This document shows, one piece after another, positions 23,281 through 31,552 of a stretch of DNA of 64,000 nt. The first letter of the stretch is position 1. Each line of letters begins with the position of its first letter. Below the pieces are notes generated by a model. It was not told the origin of the DNA and did no database searches. It was given only the letters and a program-made list of their open reading frames with translations. The DNA is from DAOTVX01 sp034436015 (lineage in GTDB: Bacteria > Chloroflexota > Anaerolineae > Anaerolineales > Villigracilaceae), in assembly GCA_034436015.1 (NCBI GenBank), contig DAOTWG010000006.1:1-64000 (forward strand). Reading direction: 5' to 3'. Position numbers and translations under genes: made by a program.

Positions 23281-25860
23281 GTGATTCCTATCTCCCTGAG
23301 AATTTCCGGTTTTCTTTCCTACCGCGCCCCAACGGAAATTGACTTCACTTCCTTCGACCTGGCCTGCATCTCTGGCTCGAACGGAGCGGGGAAGTCCTCC
23401 CTTCTGGATGCCATGACCTGGGCACTCTTCGGTCAAGCGCGCAAGCGAGACGCTTCGCTGATCAATCTGCAATCGCAAGTAGCAAAGGTCATTTTCACCT
23501 TCGAATATGAGGGAAACATCTATCGCATCATCCGCACTCTGCCTCGCAAGGAAACCGCCTCACTGGAATTCCAGATTCTCGACCGTGCCCAAACAGCGCA
23601 GGGAGGCCGGGATGTCTGGCAGCCGCTGACCGAACGCACGTTGCGCGAGACACAAGCGCGTATCGAGCAGATTCTCCGCCTCGATTACGAGACATTTGTC
23701 AACGCGGCGTTCTTCCTGCAAGGGAAAGCCGATCTGTTCGCCCAGCAACCTCCCGCCCGGCGCAAGGAAATCCTAAGCAACATTTTGGGACTGGAAATCT
23801 GGGAAGAATACCGTCAACGAGCCGCCGAACAACGCAAACGTAGCGAGAACGAACTCGCCGCCATCGAAGGACGTCTGGAGGAAATTGCAGCAGAACTGGC
23901 AGAGGAGGCAGATCGCCGTCATCATCTGGCCGAACTCGAAACGCGGTTGCAACAGTTACGCGCGACACGGCAGGCGCAAGAGTCCGCCCTGGAAGCCATG
24001 CAGCGAATCGTCGCAGCGCTGGACCAGCAACGCCATCTGGTTCAAACGCTCAAGAGGGAACTGGAACGCGCCCGCGAGGATTTGCAGGCGCGTCAGAAAC
24101 GACTCGAAGCCAAGCAAAAGGAACGCGCCGACCTCGAGGAAATTCTGGCGCGCGCGGCCGAAATCGAACACGCCTACACCACATGGCAACAGGCCAGACA
24201 GGAAATCGACGCCTGGAACCGTCTCGCCGAGCAGCACCGCGCCTTGGACGAACGTCGCCAGCCGTATCTTCAGGCAATAGCCGGCGAAAAGGCGCGTCTG
24301 GAACAAGAAAAAACGTCCCTAGAAGAACAGGCGGTCAAAATCGCGCAGCAGCGGGAAACGGCAGATACCATCGGCAAAGATCTTGCTGCCAAAAAAGGGG
24401 AACTTGCGCGAATCGAACTATCCTTATCTCAACGACCCGAATGCGAGAGGCAACTTCAGGCGACGCGTCAAAAACAAGCCGAACTGCGCGCCGAGAACGA
24501 ACGGCTGAAGGCCGAAATGGACGAGTTGAAAGAACGTATGGATCGGCTGAGTGAGATGAAGGGCGCGACTTGCCCTCTGTGTGGACAATCGCTGAGCTCC
24601 ACCGAACGCGCTGCTCTCATGGAACGTCTGAAAGCCGAAGGCAAAGCCAAAGGCGATGCCTGGCGCGCAAACAAGGTTTCCCTGGAAACCCTTGCTGCCC
24701 AAATCGAGCAACTCGAATCAGAGCAGAACGCATGTATAACTCTGGAACAGCAACAACAACAATTGAGCATCGAAATCGCTCAACTCACCGAGCGTCTGGA
24801 AGCCGTGCAACGTCAAAACGTAGAATGGGAAAGCGGCGGCGCCCTGCGCCTGCGAGAGGTAACGCGCTTGTTGACAGAAGAAGATTTCGCCCACCAGGCC
24901 CGCCAGGCCCTAGCCGAAATCGCCCGTGCGCTGGCTGCACTGGGCTATGATATTCAGGCACACGAGGCGGCGCGCCAACGCGAAAATGACCTGCGCGCGG
25001 TGGAAGAGACCTATCGTCAACTGGAAAGCGCACGCGCAGCAACCAGGCCTCTGGACGACGAAATCGCCAACCTGATGGCAGAAATCATCGCACTGCAAAG
25101 TGAGGTCCAGACCAAGCAAGAAGAATATGAAACTGCCCAACGCGACCTGTCTATCGCGGAATCGCAGGCGCCAGATGTAGAAGCCGCCGAACGTGCATTG
25201 CTCGACTTGCAGGAAGAAGAAAATCGCCTGCACGGAGAGGTCGGCGCCGCGCGCCAACGGGTAGAGGTTCTGGACAAGCAACGAGTCCGAAAAAAAGAGC
25301 TAGAGGCAGAACGCGAGGAGATTCGGCGACGCATTGGCCACTATAAAATCCTGGAACGCGCCTTCGGCAAAGACGGCGTACCTGCCTTGCTTATCGAACA
25401 GGCGTTGCCTGAAATCGAGGCCCGCGCCAATGCGTTGCTCGACCGTCTGTCAGACGGTCAGATGCGCGTGCGCTTTCTCACGCAAACCGCCTACAAGGAC
25501 CAACGTCGCGACGACCTGCGCGAGACTCTAGAAATCCAAATCAGCGACGGCGCCGGCGTACGCGCTTACGAACTATACTCCGGCGGCGAGGCGTTCCGCG
25601 TCAATTTTGCCCTCCGCGTGGCATTGGCGGAAATGTTGACACACCGCAAGGGGGCGCGCCTGCAAACGCTGGTCATTGACGAAGGCTTCGGTTCTCAAGA
25701 CACGCAAGGCCGGCAGCGACTCATCGAGGCAATCAACAGTATCCGCCAAGATTTCGCCAAGATTCTGATCATCACCCACCTAGACGATCTGAAAGACGCC
25801 TTTCCGGCCCGCATTGAGGTTGAAAAAACCGCCGATGGCTCCCACGCGCATGTACGATGA
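23281..25860 (+). CDS. sbcC: SbcC/Rad50-type exonuclease subunit
   Basis: 859 residues. SMC-like ATPase subunit of the SbcCD nuclease that opens hairpins and double-strand ends. Walker A GSNGAGKSS is at 32-40, the zinc-hook CPLC at 431-434 lies in the middle of two long coiled coils (about 180-420 and 445-690), and the C-terminal half has signature YSGGEAFRVNFA and Walker B LVIDEGFGSQD. The frame is open further upstream, but only the part from GTG 23281 is conserved-looking, and a -10 box sits just before it. The nuclease partner SbcD is not in the window. Confidence 0.92.
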   Translation: MIPISLRISGFLSYRAPTEIDFTSFDLACISGSNGAGKSSLLDAMTWALFGQARKRDASLINLQSQVAKVIFTFEYEGNIYRIIRTLPRKETASLEFQILDRAQTAQGGRDVWQPLTERTLRETQARIEQILRLDYETFVNAAFFLQGKADLFAQQPPARRKEILSNILGLEIWEEYRQRAAEQRKRSENELAAIEGRLEEIAAELAEEADRRHHLAELETRLQQLRATRQAQESALEAMQRIVAALDQQRHLVQTLKRELERAREDLQARQKRLEAKQKERADLEEILARAAEIEHAYTTWQQARQEIDAWNRLAEQHRALDERRQPYLQAIAGEKARLEQEKTSLEEQAVKIAQQRETADTIGKDLAAKKGELARIELSLSQRPECERQLQATRQKQAELRAENERLKAEMDELKERMDRLSEMKGATCPLCGQSLSSTERAALMERLKAEGKAKGDAWRANKVSLETLAAQIEQLESEQNACITLEQQQQQLSIEIAQLTERLEAVQRQNVEWESGGALRLREVTRLLTEEDFAHQARQALAEIARALAALGYDIQAHEAARQRENDLRAVEETYRQLESARAATRPLDDEIANLMAEIIALQSEVQTKQEEYETAQRDLSIAESQAPDVEAAERALLDLQEEENRLHGEVGAARQRVEVLDKQRVRKKELEAEREEIRRRIGHYKILERAFGKDGVPALLIEQALPEIEARANALLDRLSDGQMRVRFLTQTAYKDQRRDDLRETLEIQISDGAGVRAYELYSGGEAFRVNFALRVALAEMLTHRKGARLQTLVIDEGFGSQDTQGRQRLIEAINSIRQDFAKILIITHLDDLKDAFPARIEVEKTADGSHAHVR

Positions 25861-25985
25861 CCGAACAACTCTTACAAAATTGTCAGACATCTGTAGGGGA
25901 AACGTAGGGTAAGCGTCATGTACTTTTCCGACCAATATGGTAATATATAGGTGCAAGGTGATTTCTCTTCTCCTCCTCCTTTCAA

Positions 25986-26014
25986 GAGAGCCGCGGTGGG
26001 CGTCCGCGGCTCTC
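25986..26014. repeat. Perfect 11-bp inverted repeat
   Basis: GAGAGCCGCGG (25986-25996) and CCGCGGCTCTC (26004-26014) with a 7-nt loop. Neither side has a T run, so it is not a classic terminator, although it lies 125 nt after sbcC and next to the decayed galT. Confidence 0.6.
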
Positions 26015-26049
26015 GCGATTCTTGGCCGGAAAAGGGGTATTCACGAACC

Positions 26050-26496
26050 GGCGCGCCGGGTGGAGGAGAGCGAGCACAAGCGCAAGGCACCCCTATGCTC
26101 GAAGACCGGGACATACCGAATAAAGTCTTCTTCACGCGGCTCCCTGCCCTCCTGCGCTCAGGTTTCGACCACAGCCTTGACCGCCTCTACATCTATCCGA
26201 GACAGGGTAAGATCTTGACGCGGAGAAAAACAGACCCACATGGCAAACGCCTTGCTCCGGCCTAGCTACAACCAACAGTTGTTGTGCCTCCTCCCTGCCG
26301 CTCTCCGGCAACAAAGCAACGAAATCGTTGTCGAACGCAAACACGCCTGTATAAGAGGGTTGCATACGCTGCCAGCGCGGCGATTCCCCGGACAAAGATA
26401 ATCTTTCAGGTCATAGAGCGACAACTTGTCTGGGGACGTCTTCTCAACTTGGCCTAGCCAGGGCTGGCAGGCGGCAGAGCGATCGTCTGGGAGATG
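26050..26496 (-). pseudogene. galT: Decayed galactose-1-phosphate uridylyltransferase remnant
   Basis: Pieces of GalT appear in order on the minus strand but in different frames: PWLGQVEKTSPDKLSLYD then DYLCPGNRRAG, a frameshift near 26370-26390, then PSYTGVFAFDNDFVALLP and LLVVARPEQGVCHV. A second shift near 26220-26250 is followed by PRQDLTLSRIDVEAVKAVVET, a stop at 26158-26160 where the family has Trp, then FIRYVPVFEHRGA. The catalytic HPH region and the whole C-terminal half are absent. This is a dead gene, not an error of one base. It lies directly downstream of metG. Confidence 0.82.
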
Positions 26497-26604
26497 ATCA
26501 AACCATCCGCATTTCAAGGTTCGGCAGGAACAAAATCTATGTCCGGTCCCGGCGCGACCCAAGTGGCACGGCTGGCGCGCGGACTACCCGTAAGCAAAAT
26601 GTCG

Positions 26605-28407
26605 CTAAACCGTTTTCCCAAGCCGAGCGCGTTCTTCCGCCACGACGCTCTCGTCCAGTTTCGGAAACAGCGGCGCCGGCAATTGAAGTAGCGAGCCAGG
26701 TCGCAACTCACTCGGCTTCCAACGATTCCGGCGCGTTTCATCGGGATGGGGAGAATAACGCAACACCGTGTGTTCGCCCAGCGAGTCGTTTGCCGTCGCT
26801 ACGTAGAGATTGCCAAACAACGTATCCTCGTACCCAAGGAACCGGTGGAGACGTTCCGAGGCAAACGGCAGGAAAGGAGCGAACAAAACCTTCAGCGAGT
26901 CAATGGCGCGCAACGCGGTATAGATGCTGATGGCTGCTGATTCGCGATCGGTCTTGATTGCAAACCAAGGCGCGGTGACTTCTAGATACTTATTGACCTC
27001 ACCCGCCAGACGCATGGCTTCTTGCAGAGCAGCGCGCAAATGGACCGCTTCCAGTTCGCGCCCGACGGTCTCGAAGCCGTTCGCGATGAGCGCAAGCAGG
27101 TTTCGATCCACCTCGCGCAGTTGCTCCGGCGTTACAGCGGGTACGCAACCTTCCCAATGTTTATAGCAAAATGAAAGCACACGATGCGCTAGGTTGCCCC
27201 AGGTTGCTACCAATTCATTGTTATTTCGCGCGACGAACTCCTCCCAATCCCAATCCGTGTCGCGTAGTTCGGGCATGTTGATCGTCAAATAATAGCGTAA
27301 GGCATCAGCCTCGTAACGGGTCAAGGCATCGCGCCCCCATACCGCCCAGTTACGCGAACCGGAAATCTTCTGCCCTTCCAGATTCATGAACTGATTCGCC
27401 GGCACATCGTAGGGCAATGTCAACCGCCCTTCTTCGCCGGAGAACAATTTCAAGAACTCTGTTCCTGCACCCATCAACTGTGCAGGCCAGAGCGAGGTAT
27501 GAAAGAAAATATTATCTTTGCCAATAAAATAGAAGGCGCGCGCGGCCGGGTTGACCCACCAGTCTTTCCAGGCCTGTGGTTGTCCGTTCAGATTTGCCCA
27601 CTCAATCGCCGCAGAAAGATAGCCAATGACCGCCTCGAACCAGACATACAGGCACTTGCCATCCCATCCCGCAAGCGGCACAGGGATTCCCCAATCCAGG
27701 TCGCGTGTAATTGGGCGCGGCTTCAGGCCCTCGCTCTCGATTTTTCCGAGCGATTCCCCCAAGACCGTCTCGCGCATGTGCGCGGCGCGCTCGCGCAAGA
27801 ACTGCTTTACCTCCGGCTCCAGCTTGGACAAATCGAGGTAGAAATGCTCAGTCTCACGCAGCTCCAACACCCTACCGCCGGTGCGGGCGCGCGGGTTGAT
27901 GAGCTTCTCCGGTTCCAGCACATTGCCGCAACGATCGCATTGATCGGAACGCGCGCTTTCATACCCACAAAGATAACACGTCCCCTCCACATAGCGATCC
28001 GGGAGAAAACGCTTCGCAACCGGCGAGTACCATTGCAGAGACTTTTGCGTGAACATGTACCCGTTGCGATAAAGCGCCAGAAAAATCGTCTGCGCCACCT
28101 TGAAATGATTCTCGGTATGGGTTGTGGTAAACAAATCATAGGAAATCCCGAGCTGCCGGAACAAATCCAGGAAACCGGCGTGGTATTCTTTATAAACGGC
28201 CTCTACCGGTCGGCCCAGGGCATCCGCCTTGAGCGTGACCGGCGTGCCGTGCGAATCGGTACCGGAAACCATCAACACACGATTACCCTTGAGGCGATGA
28301 TAACGGGCAACGATATCGCCGGGCAGGTGGGAGCCGGTGATGTTCCCAACGTGAATCTCGGAATTGGCATAAGGCCAGGCAATGGCGACTAAGATGTCTT
28401 CAGCCAT
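26605..28407 (-). CDS. metG: Methionyl-tRNA synthetase
   Basis: 600 residues from ATG 28407, which has AAGGAGACGCCT just before it. Class I aminoacyl-tRNA synthetase charging initiator and elongator tRNA(Met). The HIGH-like HVGN is at 19-22, the zinc knuckle cysteines are in CYLCGYESARSDQCDRCGN, and the KMSKS-like loop is KISGSR (about 346). The anticodon-binding helical domain follows; there is no C-terminal EMAP/dimerization domain. Expression appears controlled by a leader of about 165 nt with its own promoter, a short Met-rich peptide and a terminator. A longer frame runs 27 codons upstream but crosses that terminator. Confidence 0.95.
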   Translation of the reverse strand: MAEDILVAIAWPYANSEIHVGNITGSHLPGDIVARYHRLKGNRVLMVSGTDSHGTPVTLKADALGRPVEAVYKEYHAGFLDLFRQLGISYDLFTTTHTENHFKVAQTIFLALYRNGYMFTQKSLQWYSPVAKRFLPDRYVEGTCYLCGYESARSDQCDRCGNVLEPEKLINPRARTGGRVLELRETEHFYLDLSKLEPEVKQFLRERAAHMRETVLGESLGKIESEGLKPRPITRDLDWGIPVPLAGWDGKCLYVWFEAVIGYLSAAIEWANLNGQPQAWKDWWVNPAARAFYFIGKDNIFFHTSLWPAQLMGAGTEFLKLFSGEEGRLTLPYDVPANQFMNLEGQKISGSRNWAVWGRDALTRYEADALRYYLTINMPELRDTDWDWEEFVARNNNELVATWGNLAHRVLSFCYKHWEGCVPAVTPEQLREVDRNLLALIANGFETVGRELEAVHLRAALQEAMRLAGEVNKYLEVTAPWFAIKTDRESAAISIYTALRAIDSLKVLFAPFLPFASERLHRFLGYEDTLFGNLYVATANDSLGEHTVLRYSPHPDETRRNRWKPSELRPGSLLQLPAPLFPKLDESVVAEERARLGKTV

Positions 28408-28439
28408 AGGCGTCTCCTTTGGGCGCAAACTGGCTAAAC

Positions 28440-28475
28440 AAAAAAAGGCTGCCCACCGACTTCGGACAGCCTTTT
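28440..28475 (-). terminator. Attenuator terminator in the metG leader
   Basis: Stem AAAAGGCTG (28443-28451) with CAGCCTTTT (28467-28475), plus an inner CCGA/TCGG helix, followed on the minus strand by a run of seven T. It lies between the promoter at 28580-28608 and the metG start, so it must be bypassed for metG expression. Confidence 0.88.
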
Positions 28476-28516
28476 GGCGTAGCGCCATACATCAGCGCGC
28501 CTCCGCTACGGCTGCC
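28465..28516 (-). promoter_or_regulatory. Predicted antiterminator of the metG leader
   Basis: On the minus strand GGCAGCCGTAGCG (28504-28516, within codons 19-23 of the leader peptide) can pair with CGCTAC (28479-28484) and, across a 7-nt bulge, with GGCTGTC (28465-28471). The latter is the 5' arm of the terminator, so the two structures exclude each other. Confidence 0.65.
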
Positions 28517-28572
28517 TCGGCGCGACAACGCATGTCCATCTTCGTACCCGACATTTGTTGTTCGCGTTGCAT
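28492..28572 (-). CDS. Methionine-rich leader peptide of metG (26 codons)
   Basis: ATG at 28570-28572 to TGA at 28492-28494. The peptide has Met at positions 1, 7, 12 and 14, then an Ala/Glu-rich end. The ATG lies 7 nt after the -10 box, so the transcript would begin at this codon (leaderless). A ribosome stalled at codons 7-14 for lack of Met-tRNA would leave the antiterminator strand free, whereas a ribosome reaching the stop would cover it. The role is inferred from the arrangement; the peptide itself probably has no function. Confidence 0.62.
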   Translation of the reverse strand: MQREQQMSGTKMDMRCRAEAAVAEAR

Positions 28573-28579
28573 TGTATGT

Positions 28580-28608
28580 AGTTTATACGAGGCAAAACGG
28601 TTTGTCAA
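28580..28608 (-). promoter_or_regulatory. Consensus promoter of the metG leader
   Basis: On the minus strand: TTGACA (28603-28608), exactly 17 nt, TAAACT (28580-28585). Predicted start at about 28572-28574, coincident with the leader-peptide ATG. Confidence 0.85.
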
Positions 28609-28629
28609 TAGCAAGCGCGTGGCGCAGGC

Positions 28630-29415
28630 TCATCCCACGGCTTCCACAACCGGCGAAGCCGGCCACGCATAATCGGCGATCGTCTTCCAGACCAGAGGCA
28701 ACTCTCGACGACAAGCCGACCATTCGAAAAAGTTGACGGCAGCCAGTTTTAACACACAGGCGGCGTTCAGAAATTCCAGCACATCCTGTTCACGTGGCGC
28801 CCAGCCCGAACGAGCACGGTACGCCGCGCCGACGGCAAGATACGGTCGCGCCCAGGGTAAGGCATCGCACTGACGCTTGGATTCGTTCAACTGCCAGGCA
28901 GCGTTATGCGCCGCCTCCCAAAAAACCAACGGCAAATGAAAATCACAGCGTCTCAGGAAAACCGCCCAGGGGAAGCGCGGATGAAAATTCGGAAAGCGAT
29001 AGGAACTCAACGCAATGGGGACGACCAACCCCAACCGCAACTCATGGAGAAACCGTTGCGCGGCTTCTTCCTTACCGGGTCGTTCGTAGGACACGCCTGC
29101 CCGAATCACATACCCGTCCAAACCAAGCGCATGGCATTGTCGAATCGCAACCTGCGCCTCGCCATCGGGATCGTCCCCATACACGACATGCCAACCCCAG
29201 ACAGCGATCCCCTCTTCTTGCACAATGCCAACCAAAGCCGCCAAACCGGTTTCCACCTCCACCGGCTGGATCCCGTCGGCGATCTTGACGAGGATGTGGC
29301 TCAACCCGGCCGCCTGCGCTGCACGCAGAATAGCCTGCGGGTCGCCACCCTCGCAGGAAGAAACACTCTCAAGCCAGAAACCTTTGCCTTGCACCAACGA
29401 CCGGCCTCCATTCAC
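28630..29415 (-). CDS. Predicted TIM-barrel, glycoside-hydrolase-like protein
   Basis: 261 residues with no signal peptide. The N-terminus (KGFWLESVSSCEGGDP, then LSHILVKIADG) and the later VWGWHVVYGDDPDGEA, DGYVIRAGV and SSYRFPNFHPRFPW look like successive strands of a (beta/alpha)8 barrel as in GH25-like or related hydrolases. I cannot name a catalytic pair with confidence. The start is GTG 29415, overlapping the HD-gene stop by four bases (GTGA), so it is coupled to that gene. The barrel is a moderate call; the activity is unknown. Confidence 0.55.
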   Translation of the reverse strand: MNGGRSLVQGKGFWLESVSSCEGGDPQAILRAAQAAGLSHILVKIADGIQPVEVETGLAALVGIVQEEGIAVWGWHVVYGDDPDGEAQVAIRQCHALGLDGYVIRAGVSYERPGKEEAAQRFLHELRLGLVVPIALSSYRFPNFHPRFPWAVFLRRCDFHLPLVFWEAAHNAAWQLNESKRQCDALPWARPYLAVGAAYRARSGWAPREQDVLEFLNAACVLKLAAVNFFEWSACRRELPLVWKTIADYAWPASPVVEAVG

Positions 29416-29984
29416 GATCCGTCAAGATTGCCAACCAACCCCAATTCCGGCGCAATGCGCCGCATGGCTTGGATGACGTTACCGACATGTTCCCACAGGT
29501 CAACGCCAAACTCGGCGGCGGCCTTTTCGATTTCCACCCGGTCGGCGCCAGCGGCAAACGCGCGGTCTTTCCACTTCTTCTTGACGGAAGACACTTCCAG
29601 ATCGAGCAACGAACGGGATGGGCGCACCAGCGCCACTGCGACGATAAGCCCCGTAATTTCATCGCAAGCGTAAAGCGCTTTCTCCATCAACGTCTGGCGC
29701 GGCACGCCCGTATGATCCGCATGGGCCATGATAGCACGAATGACGTCTTCGGGAACGCCGCGCTGGCGTAGGATTGGTTCACCAGCCTGCGGGTGTTCCT
29801 CCAACGTGGGATGTATTTCCCAATCGAAATCGTGCAACAGGCCGGCCAGGCCCCATGTCTCTACATCCTCGCCAAACATTTCCGCATAGAAGCGCATGGC
29901 TATCTCAACAGCAAGCATATGCTTCAGCAGGTTTTCTCCTTTGACAAACTCTTGCACGATGGCTAAGGCTTCCTCACGGGTCAT
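29412..29984 (-). CDS. HD-domain hydrolase (HDIG type)
   Basis: 190 residues from ATG 29984 (AGGAGA upstream). Metal-binding residues of the HD superfamily are visible: LLKHMLAVE, the HD pair in AGLLHDFDWE, then EEHPQAGEPIL and AIMAHADHTG. Such proteins hydrolyse phosphate esters or nucleotides; the substrate of this subfamily is not established. It overlaps the SanA-like gene by 11 bases and the downstream barrel gene by four, placing it in a three-gene operon. Confidence 0.85.
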   Translation of the reverse strand: MTREEALAIVQEFVKGENLLKHMLAVEIAMRFYAEMFGEDVETWGLAGLLHDFDWEIHPTLEEHPQAGEPILRQRGVPEDVIRAIMAHADHTGVPRQTLMEKALYACDEITGLIVAVALVRPSRSLLDLEVSSVKKKWKDRAFAAGADRVEIEKAAAEFGVDLWEHVGNVIQAMRRIAPELGLVGNLDGS

Positions 29985-30657
29985 GTTGTTTCTCCTGAGA
30001 ATCGGCGAAAATCGGTTCCGGCGTTCCGAGAACGGGAACGGGATGCAAGAGATGAACATCAAGAACGGCTGTCAACGTAGCCAAGAGTTCACGCAGATTC
30101 CAATACAGCATAGAAGAGCGTGGATAGGAACGTCGGTCAGCGCGCACCCCCACGGCCTCCACGCCAAGACGATTGCAGATATAGACCGCTCGCGGCAGGT
30201 GAAACGCCTGAGTAACGAGAATGGCCTGCCTTACGCCGAAAATGGAACGCGCACGATAGCAAGTGTCGTATGTCCGCCGGCCGGCGTAATCGAGTACGAT
30301 ATCCTTTTCCGGCACGCCAAGCGATAACGCGATTCGCTTCATAGCAGCCGGCTCGTTATAATTCACAAAGCGATTGTCCCCACTCATCAGCAGTTTTTCC
30401 ACCTTGCCCGCGCGATACAAGTCCACTGCGGTCGCCACCCGATCTTGCAACACAGGGGTCGGGCTGCCATCTCGCCACAAGCCGGCGCCGAAGACAACCG
30501 CCACATGTCGCGCCGGCACATCCCGGAGCGAAAATACCCGCGAACGGGCATATAGCCCTGTCCACAAGCGGCTGAAGAGCAAAATGAGCGCGGCCGCGCC
30601 CACCCCAGTCAGGAGAATTCGCGCCATCATGTTACCGGCCCGTCGCCATGCACGCAT
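29974..30657 (-). CDS. SanA/YdcF/ElyC family membrane protein (DUF218)
   Basis: 227 residues. An N-terminal membrane anchor (about 10-30) is followed by the DUF218 fold: VAVVFGAGLWRDG, DRVATAVDLYRAGKVEKLLMSGD, NEPAAMKRIALSLGVPEKDI and ILVTQAFHLPRAVYI. Relatives in E. coli affect envelope integrity and vancomycin tolerance. The start ATG 30657 has GGTGAG at good spacing; an ATG nine codons in is possible. First gene of the SanA, HD, barrel operon, divergent from hisI. Confidence 0.85.
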   Translation of the reverse strand: MRAWRRAGNMMARILLTGVGAAALILLFSRLWTGLYARSRVFSLRDVPARHVAVVFGAGLWRDGSPTPVLQDRVATAVDLYRAGKVEKLLMSGDNRFVNYNEPAAMKRIALSLGVPEKDIVLDYAGRRTYDTCYRARSIFGVRQAILVTQAFHLPRAVYICNRLGVEAVGVRADRRSYPRSSMLYWNLRELLATLTAVLDVHLLHPVPVLGTPEPIFADSQEKQHDP

Positions 30658-30743
30658 AACAACGTTCTCACCAGGGAAACTCCGTGCGAATCGCCCTAAA
30701 CTCTGGCGAACAGGATCGGAGTAGACACTCGCCGCAGCACAGT

Positions 30744-30772
30744 TTGATTTTACCAGAGTTTCATGTTACACT
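30744..30772 (+). promoter_or_regulatory. Promoter of hisI-hisE
   Basis: TTGATT (30744-30749), 17-nt spacer, TACACT (30767-30772). Start near 30779, about 30 nt before the hisI ATG. Confidence 0.65.
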
Positions 30773-30808
30773 CTACGCATCTATTGGGCGTCCGGCAAGC
30801 CTCGGAGC

Positions 30809-31165
30809 ATGGAAGCAACGACGAATCTCAAATTCGACGCGCACGGCTTGATTCCCGCCATCGTTCAGGATGCCGAAAGCGGCGATGTCTTGATGATGGC
30901 CTGGATGAACGCCGAAGCGCTCCAACGCACGCTCGAAAGCGGCGAGACGTGGTTCTGGTCGCGCTCGCGTGGCGCGCTCTGGCACAAAGGCGAGACATCT
31001 GGCAACGTGCAGAAAATCGTCGAAGTCCGCGCCGATTGCGACGCCGATGCGCTTCTTGTGCGCGTCCATCCGGCCGGGCCGGCCTGTCACACCGGTCGCC
31101 GCACGTGTTTCTATCGCGTCCTCTCCGGCCATCCGCCCTATCTCTCCGAAGAGGAACACAGGTAG
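30809..31165 (+). CDS. hisI: Phosphoribosyl-AMP cyclohydrolase
   Basis: 118 residues. Third step of histidine synthesis: opens the purine ring of PR-AMP. Motifs: VLMMAWMN, RSRGALWHKGETSGN, and the metal ligands DCDADALL, AGPACHTG and RTCFY. Encoded as a stand-alone HisI with HisE as a separate protein 14 nt later, not the fused HisIE of enterobacteria. No other his genes are in the window. Confidence 0.95.
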   Translation: MEATTNLKFDAHGLIPAIVQDAESGDVLMMAWMNAEALQRTLESGETWFWSRSRGALWHKGETSGNVQKIVEVRADCDADALLVRVHPAGPACHTGRRTCFYRVLSGHPPYLSEEEHR

Positions 31166-31179
31166 GAGAGTTTCTCCTG

Positions 31180-31464
31180 ATGAATCTGAACGACTTATAC
31201 GCCATTATCCTCGATCGAAAAACGCACCCCCAAAGCGGCTCCTATACCTGTGAGTTGCTCGCAAAAGGGGAAGACGAAATCCTAAAAAAGGTTGGCGAGG
31301 AGGCCGTGGAGGTTATCCTGGCCGCCAAGAGTCAGGGCAATCCCCGTCTGGTGGAAGAAACCGCCGATTTGCTCTATCACCTGCTCGTTTTGCTGGCCGC
31401 ACGCGAGCTGTCGCCGACCGACGTAGAGGCCGAGCTGGAACGCCGCCATTGCAGACAGAAATAA
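31180..31464 (+). CDS. hisE: Phosphoribosyl-ATP pyrophosphatase
   Basis: 94 residues, all-alpha MazG-like fold. Second step of histidine synthesis: removes pyrophosphate from PR-ATP. Motifs: SYTCELLAKGEDEILKKVGEEAVE and the acidic EETADLLYHLLVLL. ATG 31180 has GGAGAG upstream. The frame is open back through hisI, but that stretch is only the out-of-frame reading of hisI. Co-transcribed with hisI. Confidence 0.93.
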   Translation: MNLNDLYAIILDRKTHPQSGSYTCELLAKGEDEILKKVGEEAVEVILAAKSQGNPRLVEETADLLYHLLVLLAARELSPTDVEAELERRHCRQK

Positions 31465-31552
31465 GCGCGGTGTAGTGCCTACCCACACATCGCATCCGCC
31501 CAAGAACGTCCAGCTACCCCAATCTCTTGCAGAACCTGAGAAGGGAAACCCG

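Noticed and set aside
25986..26014. Terminator of sbcC
   Set aside because: The 11-bp hairpin has no T run on either side, so I list it only as an inverted repeat.
28407..28610. T-box or SAM riboswitch upstream of metG
   Set aside because: No T-box consensus (TGGNACCGCG) or S-box core is present; the leader fits peptide-coupled attenuation better.
30763..31179. Upstream extension of hisE
   Set aside because: It is the out-of-frame reading of hisI; hisE has its own ribosome binding site at 31165-31171.
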